Below, in pieces: positions 22,366 to 35,130 of a DNA stretch of 64,000 nt (within the stretch, counting starts at the first letter, position 1; each line of letters starts with the position of its first letter). Under the pieces are notes generated by a model. It saw only the letters and a program-made list of their open reading frames with translations, searched no databases and was not told the DNA's origin. The translations under genes were made by a program, and so were the position numbers. The stretch is from Erigeron canadensis (Eukaryota; Streptophyta; Magnoliopsida; Asterales; Asteraceae), in the NCBI RefSeq assembly GCF_010389155.1, contig NC_057767.1, forward strand, positions 10,140,533-10,204,532, read 5' to 3'.

Positions 22366-23934
22366 TTACTACCCCGATTTGGTAAACGTTTGTCAACATT
22401 AGTCGATTTCGTCAACTTAGTCAAACTTGTAATTTGGTCAACCTTGGTCTAACTTATAAAAATTGGTTGAAATCAAACTAGTATGTTTTTGGACAACATA
22501 GTCAACACTTGGCGGCACGTTAAGAGCACATTTACCTATAATGAACACATACTTAATTTTGATAACTTGAAACAAATTGTTGCGTGACGGTTACTTGCTT
22601 ACTGATATCTTGCGTAGCTTAATCTTGTTGCTAGCATTCAGGTGAGCTTCGTATACCCCTTTTTACATGTTTTCTCGGGGCTGAAAGGATACAAAATATT
22701 TTCTTGTAAAACTGTATTTATGTGATATGATATTGTGACAACCTATTTCGACTACACGATTTATATCCTATTTTGACTACACGATTGTTAACCTATTTTG
22801 GATACATTATGATTACATATTTTGGATAATTTTTGATAACAGGTTTTGGATATATATATGACTTTCATAACTTGGATACCTATCGATTTACTACCCCGAT
22901 TTGGTAAACGTTTGTCAACATTAGTCGATTTCGTCAACTTAGTCAAACTTGTAATTTGGTCAACCTTGGTCTAACTTATAAAAATTGGTTGAAATCAAAC
23001 TAGTATGTTTTTGGACAACATAGTCAACACTTGGCGGCACGTTAAGAGCACATTTACCTATAATGAACACATACTTAATTTTGATAACTTGAAACAAATT
23101 GTTGCGTGACGGTTACTTGCTTACTGATATCTTGCGTAGCTTAATCTTGTTGCTAGCATTCAGGTGAGCTTCGTATACCCCTTTTTACATGTTTTCTCGG
23201 GGCTGAAAGGATACAAAATGTTTTCTTGTAAAACTGTATTTATGTGATATGATATTGTGACAACCTATTTCGACTACACGATTTATATCCTATTTTGACT
23301 ACACGATTGTTAACCTATTTTGGATACATTATGATTACATATTTTGGATAATTTTTGATAACAGGTTTTGGATATATATATGACTTTCATAACTTGGATA
23401 CCTATCGATTTACTACCCCGATTTGGTAAACGTTTGTCAACATTAGTCGATTTCGTCAACTTAGTCAAACTTGTAATTTGGTCAACCTTGGTCTAACTTA
23501 TAAAATTGGTTGAAATCAAACTAGTATGTTTTTGGACAACATAGTCAACACTTGGCGGCACGTTAAGAGCACATTTACCTATAATGAACACATACTTAAT
23601 TTTGATAACTTGAAACAAATTGTTGCGTGACGGTTACTTGCTTACTGATATCTTGCGTAGCTTAATCTTGTTGCTAGCATTCAGGTGAGCTTCGTATACC
23701 CCTTTTTACATGTTTTCTCGGGGCTGAAAGGATACAAAATGTTTCTTGTAAAACTGTATTTATGTGATATGATATTGTGACAACCTATTTCGACTACACG
23801 ATTTATATCCTATTTTGACTACACGATTGTTAACCTATTTTGGATACATTATGATTACATATTTTGGATAATTTTTGATAACAGGTTTTGGATATATATA
23901 TGACTTTCATAACTTGGATACCTATCGATTTACA
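22366..23934. repeat. 522-bp unit in three near-identical tandem copies
   Basis: The word ACCCCGATTT recurs at 22371, 22893 and 23415, a 522-bp period. Differences are few: AAAATATTTTC/AAAATGTTTTC/AAAATGTTTC at the end of one A-run and one lost A in copy 3. The unit resembles part of a gypsy LTR (compare CAGGTGAGCTTCGTATACCCC with AAGGTGAGTTCCGTAGTTCCC at 26128). Confidence 0.95.
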
Positions 23935-23980
23935 TTATAGATACATTTTTGATGCATTGGATACATGTTCTTGAGCACAG

Positions 23981-24250
23981 CTGGTTGTTGAACCGTAAGG
24001 CCTCACATTTGACTAAACTAGATGCATCGGCTGGTTATTGAACCGTAAGTCCTAACTAAACTAGATGCATCGGCTGGTTGTTGAACTGTAAGTCCTGACT
24101 AAACTAAACGCATTGGCTGGTTGTTGAACCGTAAGTCCTGACTAAACTTGATAAGTCCATTGCAACCTTGTGATTATGTCAACCTTGATAAGTCCATGGC
24201 AACCTTGTGATTATGTCAACCTTGATAAGTCAATGGCAACATTGTGATTT
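23981..24250. repeat. Two short tandem arrays (about 43 bp and 37 bp)
   Basis: CTGGTTGTTGAACCGTAAG recurs at 23981, 24031, 24074 and 24117. It is followed by three copies of a 37-bp unit beginning CTTGATAAGTCCA from 24147. Confidence 0.9.
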
Positions 24251-27200
24251 GGCAACATTGTGAATATGGCAACATTGAGTATACATTAAATGCATCAAGT
24301 TAACCTGACAATCTAGACTACAACACTACGAACTCACCAACCATTGTGTTGACGTTTTTAGGTATCCTTTCAGGTGCACAGGTTAGAGGTGGCTGAGGAG
24401 AGTAGCATGGAGCCTTTATAGCAGACTTTGGACTATGGGATTCCTTGTTGCTGCTATGTTATCTTATTTTTTTTTCATGTTAGTATGGCATTATGCCTAA
24501 CCTTTGATCCCCTGCGTGGGAGTTGGATTATTTTCTATTTGTGTTTTGATTCAAGTTGTATGTTTGTGTTAATATATGCTAAGATTTTATATATTTATGG
24601 ATTCATTTAGTCTTCCTATGCAATATCCATGACGCGTGTACCATGTGTCGCATCCCGAGAACTCCGCCTTAGTCGGGGTGTGACGCTTACGCCCCAAGGG
24701 ACCGTACCAGACGCCCATTCAGTCCAAGCCTAGCGTAACCTACGCCCAGGGTTGGCGTAAGAGACGCCGGTTCTGATCTGAACCGAACAGCATCAGCAAC
24801 ATGCACCAAAACTCGGCCCATTTGGCTTTAAGACCTTTATTTGACTACCAAAATCGTTTAAGACAAGTTCACAACTAGTTTTCATACATAAGTGGACGTA
24901 AGTAATTGTAACATTTGTTTATTTTGACTTATTTGACTTGTACGTTGACGTATTTAAACATGGCTAAATGCAATATTAATTTCCTGATTTATGGAATTTC
25001 AATTACTTGACTCGTTGACTCATTTGTGTTGATTACTAACCAATTTAGTTAGTCGATTTACTTGAAGCTTTATTTGACGGTTTAATAACATGTAAGTGCT
25101 AGATGGGACTTAATGGTCGATTTGTGACTTATGGCGAATTCTTATTTTACTGTAAAACGTATTTGGGTCGACCCGTTGACCGTTTGACCGACTCATTTGA
25201 TCCATATGACCCAACCCTATCTAAATTCTCCATCCACTCACTTTATCCACTCATTTAACTCTTACACTTTATCTATTTTTCTCTCTTACTTTACTCTTTT
25301 CATCCTTTCCTTCACCAACCAAAAGATCCCTGATAAAATCCATCATTTAGTTCCGAAAATCTTGTCTTATTAATGACAAATAAACTAAATCTTGCAACCC
25401 TAATAATAACATTCATCAAAAATCCAAGAATTTCCAAGTTTCAAGTGTTATTCCATCCTCAAAGGCTCCAAGAACCCTAATTCGGACTTTTTGAGTTGTA
25501 GCTCGAATTGGTTACTGTTTCATAGCTTCAAATGTTCCTTGTACATTGTAGAATACTTCCTCGATATAGATCTAAACTTTTGGTGGTCGATTTTGGTGTA
25601 ATTTGGGTGTTTTAGCTCAAGCTTTGTCTTGAATCAAAACTTATGAAATTGGAAGTGGGTTGTAAAAATATGTTTTTATGATTTAGTATTACTAGTATGA
25701 GGTTGTGTCAAAGTGTCAAAACTTAATTTGAAGTGAAAGGGATCAAATTAGTGTTGAAATTGGACCAAAAATCGTTTTCCGGAAAACGGTTGTCTCTAGG
25801 CCACCATAACTTACGCCAGATCCACCATAAGGTACGCCGCTCTCCTTTTGCCTTACGCCAAAACCCATCTGTGTACGTTAGAACTTTAACTCGAGATGCC
25901 AAAACCACATTTTCTAGACCACCATATCTTACGTCGGACCCAGCATAAGATACGTCGGTCCCTAAACCTAGTTTTCCCAGCTTTCGTTTATGGTTCGTTT
26001 AACAATCATGGGGTGTCTTGTAACCTAATGTAGGACACCTTATAATGATGGGACATTAATATAATAGGTTGTGATCGTTATTTTCTCCTCTCATCCGCTT
26101 AGGCTCGTTGTAACGAATTCTAAGGCTAAGGTGAGTTCCGTAGTTCCCTACTTAATTAAGATTCGAGCCGAAAAGTGTACATACTTGATTGATTGTTGAC
26201 TAACTAATTTATTGATTGTTTCGATGACGTTTGACTTATCGCTCGGTTAATTATGCTTTTGTTTATGAATACATGTTGTGATTTAGATAGTTGTACATAC
26301 ATGGAAGACGATTATGCCTTCAATGAGTTGTAGATGTGGTGGGAAGGCTGCGGGTGACCCTAGATATAAGAATCTATGAGTCCTTGAAAGTAGAATCATA
26401 TGAAGTGTATGTGCATTGTGTTGACGTTACCTAGATTCGTTATGATATGATTTGAGACGTTAAATAACTAGATGATTGCTTGTATTTACGTGTTTGCATG
26501 TGTTTATGACGAGGCGTTATGGATTGTTTAATCCATATTATGACGTTTATATGTGACGAATGACGAATATTATATTTATGTATTGACGTGACGGTGGATT
26601 GACGAATCCACACCCGGTATGATCATGGCCGCTTTATGACGATGTTATACTTATGACGTACGACGTATATTATCACATTATGTATTGACGTGACGGTGGA
26701 TTGACGAATCCACACCCGGCATGATCATACTCGGGATAAGGGTTTTTGAGCACATATTATGACGTTCATATAAATATTTACGATTATTGTGACGTGACGT
26801 TTATTGTATTGTCTTGTATTGACATTGCTATATCTATATTGACGATTATTGAGACGTTGATGTTATTATATTACCTTGTGCGAACGTATACCCTTTTAGG
26901 GTTTTCTTTGACGTGATTAGGTATTCTAATCCTCGTGTGTTGTTAACGGTCGATATCCCGACACTCGATTTTTTTCTTACTTAAACCTACGAACTCACCA
27001 ACTTTATGTTGACACGTTTTAGTACATTTTTCAGGTGAACCGGTTAATCAGAGACATATTAGATGATTGCTTGATTGTTAGCATGCTAGGATTGGACTTG
27101 GACTATTTATGGATTCGTGATTCATCTGATCCCGCTTATGGGTTATGCATAGGAACATTTACCATCATTTGAACTATTCTTTTGTAAACGTTTGATGGTG

Positions 27201-27361
27201 TTGCGCTCCTTATGCTTTTGTATGACTCCGGCACTTGTAATTGATTGAATGGCATGGATTGTCCAACCCTTTTTATGCATTTAGACTTGCCTCTACTTAA
27301 TTTTCATGTTGTGTTGTGCTTATTATGTAACCCTAATGATTCTGCCTTGTTAGGGTGTTAC
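24251..27361 (+). mobile_element. Ty3/gypsy LTR fragments
   Basis: Two LTR-end-like stretches read GAACTCACCAAC...TGTTGACG...TTTTTCAGGTG (24330-24375 and 26990-27035). A CCGCCTTAGTCGGGGTGTGAC junction lies at 24664-24685, and a terminal GTTAGGGTGTTACA at 27348-27361. Between them is LTR-like sequence with a duplicated GACGGTGGATTGACGAATCCACACCCGG block (26590, 26695). No gag-pol is present. Outer borders and TSDs could not be fixed. Confidence 0.55.
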
Positions 27362-29079
27362 ATTAACCTCAACAAGTCTAACCCTCATGATTCCGCCTTG
27401 GGAGGTGATTAAATGCAAAAAGGATAGGGTTGGGTCATGGGTTGATCCATGGATGGTCCATACCCTTAACTAACTAAATTCCACCATAACTAACCTTGAA
27501 CATTTAAACGACCAATTAAGGCGGCCAAATAACTTCGACTAGTACACGAACATAATTTAATTACAACCGATCCTCAAGTCATATAAACACCTTGAACATG
27601 ATTAAATCACAGTTACTCGATGACATACCGTTTATTTATAATAATTAGTGGAACGTGCATAAGATTAACGGGTCAACAAAAGGCAAACTTCACGAATGTT
27701 ACAAAACAGTTCATATGAGAAACAATTTCTTATATATATACATATGGCTCATACGAGGTGAGTCGATGGGTATCTAACTGTGGTATCAGGCTAGGGTTCT
27801 CTCCATTACCCTTTTTTTTCCTACAACCTAGAAAATATTTTTCACAATTAAACGCATCTTAATATTTTAAAAAAACTATATGCTTTATAATATATATATA
27901 TATATATATATATAGGAAACCAGATACGGAGATAGAAACTTTTTTGCAAAGAGGCAATTTTGAAAGTTGATTGTCATACTTACAAGAATCGTATCCAAGA
28001 ATGTAAAAAGGTTAGGCCCTAGCTCGGGAATAGATGGACCCTCAAAAGAATTTTGTTCCCCACATCGGGTGTAACACTTATATTTTAAAAATTACAAGTT
28101 TTTTTTAATAAATAGAGACCACCCCTGTCAGGCAAAGTCTTATAAAATGAATATATATTTAATCATAATGCATGAAACCCAAAAAATATATTTTAAAATG
28201 AAATAATCAGATTGTATATATATCTTTCCTACCTAACTATTATGATTATTATAATTAGTTGTTTGTGATAAATATATATTATAATTTGAAAGAAAATAAC
28301 TTTTACACAAACAGCTATACTATTAATTTATTACTTACATACCCAAACAAAGAAAATTTTTTCTTTAAACATTCTTCATTTTTTCTATTAAAATTTAAGC
28401 ACTTCAAGTTTTTTATTATTCGAAAGGAAATATCTATATCAAAGTTAATTTTTTGATGACCAATGACTTTTAAAGAATAAGGTTTTGACAACGAAAATAA
28501 TATTTGTATTTATTCCTATATATTTTTCCTTATTTTTAAAAAACAATTACAAATATAATATTTAAATTTAGAAAATTACATTGTACCAAAATTGGAGTAC
28601 GGCAGCTGACCCTGCAGCCTAAAGGCGATACCAAGAAAAAATCTCAAAAGGGGCAAAATTACAAAATCCATGAAAAACAAATACAAAAGGGGGCAAAATG
28701 TTAGAAACCTGTCATAAAATTTTACAAATCCATGAAAAAATTTAGAATATATGATAAAATTTAAATTTTGAGGGGAGGTTGGGGAGCATTGGCCCCTCTG
28801 GCCCCCCTCTTGGTACCGCCTTTGCCGCTTGCCTCATAGCAAATCCGTCCCTCAACAGTTCATGTGAGAATCATTTGAAATGGAAGAATCATGAGAACTT
28901 TTAAATTATAACTTGATATTCATATATGATTTGTTCGCATATAAACAAATCAATCTATACTCTATATTACCTATGTTCATATATATGAATGGTTCTCGGT
29001 TGAAGCTTACCCTCTATAGATATATCCATTATAAAGAGCATATCATTTCATCTGACTTAAAACAATATTCATTTCAATC
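27362..29079. other. Spacer upstream of SABATH gene 2
   Basis: No gene. Holds (TA)n at 27888-27915 and, at 28621-28830, a possible hAT-type MITE with ends AAAGGCGATACCAAGA and (reverse complement) AAAGGCGGTACCAAGA; no exact TSD. The last 100 bases are the likely promoter and leader of SABATH gene 2. Confidence 0.5.
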
Positions 29080-31843
29080 ATGCAAGTGCTTCACATGAAC
29101 AAAGGGGAAGGGAAGACTAGCTATGCCAAAAACTCACTTCTCCAGGTAACCGTACGTAAATCAGTCAAAGGCATTAGAAATATCGATAAATAAGTCGTTT
29201 TACATCATAAAACTTACATATATCAATGTTTAATATTCCAGAAGAAGGTAATCCTAATTGGCACTCGTGCTGTTAAAACTGCCATATATAACATCTTAAC
29301 AGAGGTGCAGCCCGATAGCATGGATGTTGCGGACCTTGGGTGTTCATCTGGACCTAACTCCTTGACAGCGATTTCTGAAATAATCCGTATCGTGGATGCT
29401 GCTAGCGATCAGCTCCGTCGACCTGTACCTGAACTAAAGGTGTTTTTGAACGACCTGCCTGGCAATGACTTTAACAACGTGTTCAAGTCATTGCCCGAGC
29501 TTTATGATAAAGTGAAGAACGATTACGGCATTGAAGAAACTTGTTATGTTTCAGGCTTACCTGGATCGTTTTATGGCAGGTTGTTTCCCACAAATAGTCT
29601 CCACTTTGTTCATTCTTCTTCCAGCCTCCACTGGCTCTCTCAGGTTTGTGTAATGCTTACATACATAATTACATATTGAGCCATCTAATTATATTAAGGA
29701 TATATTTGAAGGATACGGTTGATAAATGAACGTTTCAAGAATGGATAAATTAAACGAACATAATGTTATGTTCACGAACATATATAATGGCTTGTTCATG
29801 TTCGTTCGTTTGTGTGAGCGAACGATAATAAACAACACAAACGAACACCAATGAACAAACATATAGTTATCAATATTAGACTACCAATGAACAAACATAT
29901 AGTTATCAATATTAGACTTTAAATTCAAGATTATAAAATATCCATTGGGTAAAAGTTTTAACTAAACGAACAGTATTTTGTGTTCACATCCGTTAATTTA
30001 ACTAAACGTACAAACCCAACCCGAACAGTTCATGAATTGTTCAGTTAGGTTACATTCCTACCCGTTTCCTATTTAGCTCTATAAAGCACGGAACAACAGT
30101 TAGGTGTGCGTACTCATTTCAATGACTCCTCGGGGGTGGATACATTTTCCACATGTTTCTAGAAATTAGGGACGTCTCCACAATTAATTCAGGCCGTTTC
30201 CAGATTAGGTGATGACCTGTTGCTGGTCAGCGGTGATGACCTGTTGCTAGTGGTCACTACTGTCATGGTGATGGTGGTTATCCATGTTGGGTTCAGAGAG
30301 AAGATGTTAGCCAATGATACTAGTCGATTGGGATTATAAACGTATCAGTCGACCTAACGTAACATAGGCTTTGATACTACTTGTTGAACAAGCTTTAAAG
30401 GTAATTTCATAAAGAAAACCAAGAACAAAAAGATGTCCAAAAGACCAAAACCTTATGACTTATTAACCAATTCCAACAAATGCTAATTTCGCAAAGAAAA
30501 ACAAAAACAAAAACATGTACAAAACCTTGTTTTATCAACCCTTATTGGGTTGTATGAAGTGTATGTCCAAATCGGTCTCAATAAACCCTCCTCAATTCCG
30601 TTCAAAAAATAAATAAATCCTCCTCAATTTGTAGAGAGGATACGTATAATTAATAACTAGATACTGTATGTAGAAAGGACCTGATGTTGTGGTATTTAAC
30701 CACACTCAAAACATGTCTATCAACATTCACTATAAGAAAAATGGGATTTGGCCATGACATTTTTGGTCGCGACTTTTTTTTCGTGACCAAAGCTCATTCA
30801 ACGACAAAATAAAAAAGTTATGACTTTGACTAAAAAAGTCAAATTTTCTTTGAGCCGTGGCTAAAATCGTCCCCAGATATTTTTCAATTTTATTTTCGAA
30901 TTAATTAAATAAGCGAAATTGAAAAATATTTGGCTAGGACAAAGTCGTGACAAACGTGATACACATTACCCTGCCTGGGCCATTGCTTTGCTCTGCCAAT
31001 ACCAAGGTTGGGCCAATATAGGGAATACACCTATGTAGTTGTCTATACATATTTGAAATGCTATCAAAAATAATACTGTACTAAACATTTGATTTTGAAT
31101 GATCAAACAGGTACCATTGGGTTTGGAACCAAAGGTTGGCTTTCACCTGAACAAAGAGAAAATATACATATCAAAGAGAAGCTCCACGAGTGTCATTGAA
31201 GCTTACCAACAACAATTCCATGAGGACTTCTCATTGTTTTTGAGGTCGCGTGCTAAAGAAATGGTTATGAATGGCCGAATGGTTTTGTCATTCATGGGTC
31301 GCGGATCCATTGACCCTCGTGCGGATAAGGCTGGTTTCCAATGGGAACTTTTAGGACGTGCGTTAATGAGCATGGCCATAGACGTGTGTACATTTGTATC
31401 TCTCAAACATATATAGATCAACATACAAATTTTCAAGGTTATGTTTTGGAATAGTTAATTCACAATTGTTACTATATATGTTGTTGTAGGGACTAATCAA
31501 GAAGGAAAAGATTGATTCATTTAACGTCCCTTATTATGCACCATGCGCGGAAGAAATACAGCTTCAAGTTGAGAAAGAAGGGTCATTCATAATCAATAGT
31601 ATTGAAGCATTTGAGATACAATGGGATGATGTTGATTTAAGTGGTCTCAAAGAGTCATGTGGCAATTTTTTGTCCAAAACATATCGAGCCGTAGCGGAAC
31701 CAATGTTAGATAGTCATTTTCATCTTGGGCCCGAAATGATGGAAGAGTTGTTTCGAAGATATGCTATTATCATTGATGATTGCATCACGGAAACAACATC
31801 CAAGTTTACTCAATTGGTCATTTCTTTCATCAAGAAGGGATAA
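29080..31843 (+). CDS. SABATH carboxyl methyltransferase, copy 2
   Basis: Same enzyme class as the gene at 6440. Exons 29080-29145, 29242-29643, 31111-31383 and 31490-31843 join in frame to 364 aa with GT-AG borders at identical codon positions. It has [27 protein letters not shown] (Asp53), [21 protein letters not shown] and the pocket motif [12 protein letters not shown] (His152-Trp153). Differences from copy 1 cluster in exon 4 (for example FEIQWDDVDLSGLKES and the FLSKTYRAVAEPM stretch), so the C-terminal cap that shapes the acid pocket may differ in specificity. Intron 2 (1.47 kb) contains a GAACA-rich MITE-like patch and a CACTA end. No stop or frameshift is seen, so it looks intact. 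Confidence 0.88.
29750..30060. repeat. GAACA/TGTTC-rich inverted patch in SABATH 2 intron
   Basis: Dense GAACAAAC and GTTCGTTCGTTTGTGT/ACACAAACGAAC inverted words, plus a 35-36-bp tandem duplication (ACCAATGAACAAACATATAG at 29848 and 29883). Looks like a non-autonomous hAT subterminal region. Confidence 0.5.
30728..30965. mobile_element. CACTA (En/Spm) terminal fragment
   Basis: CACTATAAGAAAAATGGGATT at 30728 is a textbook CACTA terminus, followed by GGTCGCGAC/GTCGTGAC subterminal repeats. The matching TAGTG end is missing, so it is truncated or a decayed MITE. Confidence 0.7.
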
Positions 31844-32320
31844 GAATATTCCAACCCAGCCTCATCCAACTTTTTATTCACATTTACAATAAAACCAAAA
31901 CTGATATTCTATTACATATATATGATTTACAAATAAGAGAACTACCATTAAAAGAATAATGAAATGTGGGCGAACAATTATTTAGGTTGTAACCATGGGT
32001 TGTGTATACTACTTGTTCGTCCAAAGATAGAAGCATTTACAGTTAAAAATAATGTATTTGTTTTCCTGTTATCAATGTGAAAAACGGTTGTTCCATTGTT
32101 CACCAAGGCTAGTTTTTTTTTATTTAATAAACTTAATAATTAAGAACTTAATATATTCGGTCTAATTTCATGTTCTTTTTTGACTTAATAAACAAAAATA
32201 ACCGTCAGTTACCTATTTTTTACTTAATACATTCAGACATTATCTATATATTCAGTTACTTAATACATTCAGCACTTACTTAAAAAAAAGAAGAGCGACC
32301 CCCAAGAGTATTAATTATTT
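31844..32320. other. 3' flank of SABATH 2 and MULE target site
   Basis: Probable 3' UTR and spacer; ends with the 9-bp target TAATTATTT (32312-32320) of the large MULE. Confidence 0.6.
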
Positions 32321-32587
32321 GGGAAAAGTATATGTGGATGTATGTTACTTGTCTCCGACTACTATTGTATGAAAGAAACTTTATTCGTGTGTATTGTATG
32401 TAATAAACCCGGTAAAGTGAACGAATAATGTAACTAACCGGATGAAAATTTATTGTTGCCGGTGACATGCCATCTGGCCTTCCACGTCATTAAAAAAAAA
32501 GAAATACTTTATAAATATCTTATTCCCCCCCCCCTTTCCTTCATTCTTTCCCGCCCCTTTCTCTTCTCTTTCCCACTCTCTTCCCGC

Positions 32588-32591
32588 TCTC

Positions 32592-32678
<87 letters not shown>

Positions 32679-32681
32679 CTC
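32588..32681. repeat. (TC)n microsatellite
   Basis: Nearly pure CT run with two TTC interruptions, lying directly before the ATG of the GRF gene, i.e. in its leader. Confidence 0.95.
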
Positions 32682-32687
32682 TTCGCT

Positions 32688-33175
32688 ATGGCGACTTCAT
32701 CTTCCTCATCATCAAATCAAACAAATCGGCTCATGTTCTGTCAATGTGGAGAAAGGATGTTCATCCTGACGTCGTAGACTCACAAGAATCCTGGTCGGCG
32801 ATTCATACGATGCCCTAATGTAAGTTAGCTTCCATTATTGAATAAATTCCATTAGGGTTTTGTTTATGATATAATTAATTTGTGTTGAATTAGGTCAAAA
32901 GTCGACATTGTACCAGTTTCAGATTCATAGATGAAGAACTACCATGTCAATACTACAAGGATCTTCTTTTTGACCTTCATTCTCGATCAAAGATTCATGG
33001 TAACTTTCAATTGCTTCAAGAAGATGAAGAAAAGTTGCAAATGCTGAAATCATTGGAGGTTTTGAAAAAATCGAATGGTGGTTTGAATTTTAAGGAGAAA
33101 GTGTTTTATTTTTTTGTGGGATTTGTCGCACTGTTGGCAACTTTAATAGGACTTGCTTTGTTAAACGAAGTTTAA
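32688..33175 (+). pseudogene. GRF zinc-finger, tail-anchored membrane protein (MULE cargo)
   Basis: Exon 1 (32688-32819) and exon 2 (32894-33175) join with GT-AG borders into 137 codons. Exon 1 starts with a Ser run, then gives the GRF-type zinc finger FCQCGERMFILTS-stop-THKNPGRRFIRCPN. The finger is completed in exon 2 by C and F residues plus an acidic DEE. Next come a Leu/Lys/Glu-rich helix (LLQEDEEKLQMLKSLEVLKK) and a hydrophobic segment (VFYFFVGFVALLATLIGLAL) five residues before the end. The only defect is TAG at 32775-32777 (codon 30), exactly where GRF fingers have a conserved Trp. GRF fingers bind single-stranded nucleic acid in known proteins; the role inside a MULE is unknown. Confidence 0.8.
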
Positions 33176-33642
33176 TTGTTTTCCTACTTATTGTAATGGC
33201 AAGTTTATTTGTAATGTTTTATGAACCAAGTTGTAATGTGCTTAGGTTGTTCTATGAACCAAGAACCAAGTTGTAATGGCAAGTTTAATATGTGCAATAA
33301 TATGAATGTTTTTATGACTATGTGCAGTAATATGAACCTGTTTTTATGACTATGTGTAATAATATAAACCTGTTTATATGAGTATGTGCAACAAAATTTG
33401 CAGTTTAATAAGGTACCAAAAAAAAGACACCAAGTTACTTAACAAGATTGGCAGCATTAGTTAACTGCCACTAAACATCTTCATTCATACAGACATGAGT
33501 GGCATATATGCAGTTTCATAGTTTACCAAAAGAGACCATATTACAATAAAGAGTGTCATGCACTAAACTGCCTACCACCTACATAATTATAGTTAGCAAA
33601 AGATACAATACAATCATTGAGACAACACTTCAGTTACACAAA
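33176..33642. other. Short repeats after the GRF gene
   Basis: Noncoding; repeated ATGAACCAAG/GTTGTAATG and TGTGCA[G/A]TAATATGAA words at 33200-33400. Confidence 0.6.
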
Positions 33643-33818
33643 TCAAGCAGTTTTAACAACCTCATTCTCTTCAACCAAAACAATTGCATTGTCTTCACTG
33701 TCCCCTGGTCCTTTGATTTTCTTTCCAAGCTTCTTGGCTGCAATTATTTGGCTGGGAATCCTAGCCTTCACTGTTATGCTTTTCTTCTTGGGTGTTGGAG
33801 GCTTCTTACTTCCCTAAT

Positions 33819-35130
33819 TGATAGGTCGTATTTTATACCCATTTCCCACAGCTTAAGTAGTCGATTATTGAGGTTTAAGAGTCGTTTTCGTATATATATT
33901 TGGTGCGTTTATGGTATTTGTTAGTGTTTCAGGGTGTTAACAGGTACTAAAGCGTTATTCTGGAGAAAACGAAGTTTCTGGAGCTAAACGAGTGTTTACG
34001 GACATTTTACGAGGCACGGAAATGTCCTAGGAAGTTGGTCAATGAAAGTCAAACTTGGTCAACGCTGGTCAACTCAGAACTGCGACGCAGTTTAAGACTG
34101 CAACGCAGCACAATTCCAGAGGATTTGACTGCTTCGCAGTTGGGTAGGACTGTGACGCAGTCGTATTATGATGGAGCCTGCTCTTAGGTCAAAGCTAGAC
34201 AAGGTCAACAATAGTCAAAGCCAACTGCAACGCAGTTGGTGGACTGCGACGCAGTTGGGGGCGGTTTCTATGTTATTTCGGGCAACTATAAAAGGAGAGC
34301 ATTATTATTCTAAAACCCTATCCTCATTTTTTTCCAGGCGATTTTTAGGATCTTTTTAAGGGTTTTTCTTATTTTCAACCATTTGGAAGGATCGTAAGCT
34401 CGATTAGAACCATTTCGTTAATCATTTTCAATTCCTTGTATTCGGTAACGATGAATTCTTCCATTTTGATTTGTTTTTTCATATTTAATATGATTGGCTA
34501 ATCGCTTTTTCATCCATCTTGATGGAGTGAGACAATATGTAAGGATTGCACAATCTTTTATAATTCAAGTGATTTGATTTAACGTTGTGTCGTGATCTTA
34601 ATCTATTAATTCTTTGTCATTTGATTATTGTTTGCGGATAATTTGTGTTCAAACTTAGTGGCAACTAGGGTTGGGTAGAAGTTATTTTGATTGCTTGGTT
34701 AGGAGCAGTTTGTTCTATGACGGGTACGGTAGAAGGTAATTAATAATTAATAAGAATTAATGGGTTGATGGTTGGGTACAATTAATAGACACAATTGTTA
34801 TCTGAAATGATCAAAACCATTGTTGAACTAGAGAAGTTATAAAAAGGCGTCTCGGGGTACCGGTCTTAATAATGAAACTAGTTTATACAAGAGAATCAAA
34901 TAAGTTGTAAACCTGACGGGTACGGGGTTGAGTATTAATTTGAATCTCGGTCATTTAATCACTAAATTGAATTTGAACTTCATCAAATGTGCAATCTCAA
35001 CATGTTGACCTTTAAATCTTTCTTTTAAACAACAAACTCTTCTTTCGATTAATCCTGAGGGATTACTGACTTTTTCTGACTAACTGCTTGCAACGTGGCA
35101 ACTCGGCCACAAAATCCCCCATTTTACTTG
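33819..35130 (+). mobile_element. Gypsy-like LTR inserted in the MULE
   Basis: Begins TGATAGGTCGTATTTTATACCC right after the transposase tail coding sequence. It has a TATA box TATAAAAG at 34287-34294 and an array of ACTGCRACGCAGT palindromes upstream of it. The right border and TSD were not resolved; it lies somewhere near 35.05-35.15 kb. Probably a solo LTR. Confidence 0.55.
34079..34255. repeat. Six ACTGCnnCGCAGT near-palindromes
   Basis: Copies at 34079, 34097, 34128, 34149, 34224 and 34243, all within 180 bp, just upstream of the LTR TATA box. Confidence 0.9.

Noticed and set aside
22366..23934. CRISPR-like or minisatellite array
   Set aside because: Units are 522 bp with no spacers, in plant nuclear DNA; simple tandem duplication.
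32453..32818. A 121-codon plus-strand frame rich in Ser-Leu
   Set aside because: Produced by translating the (TC)n microsatellite; the real gene starts at 32688 in another frame.
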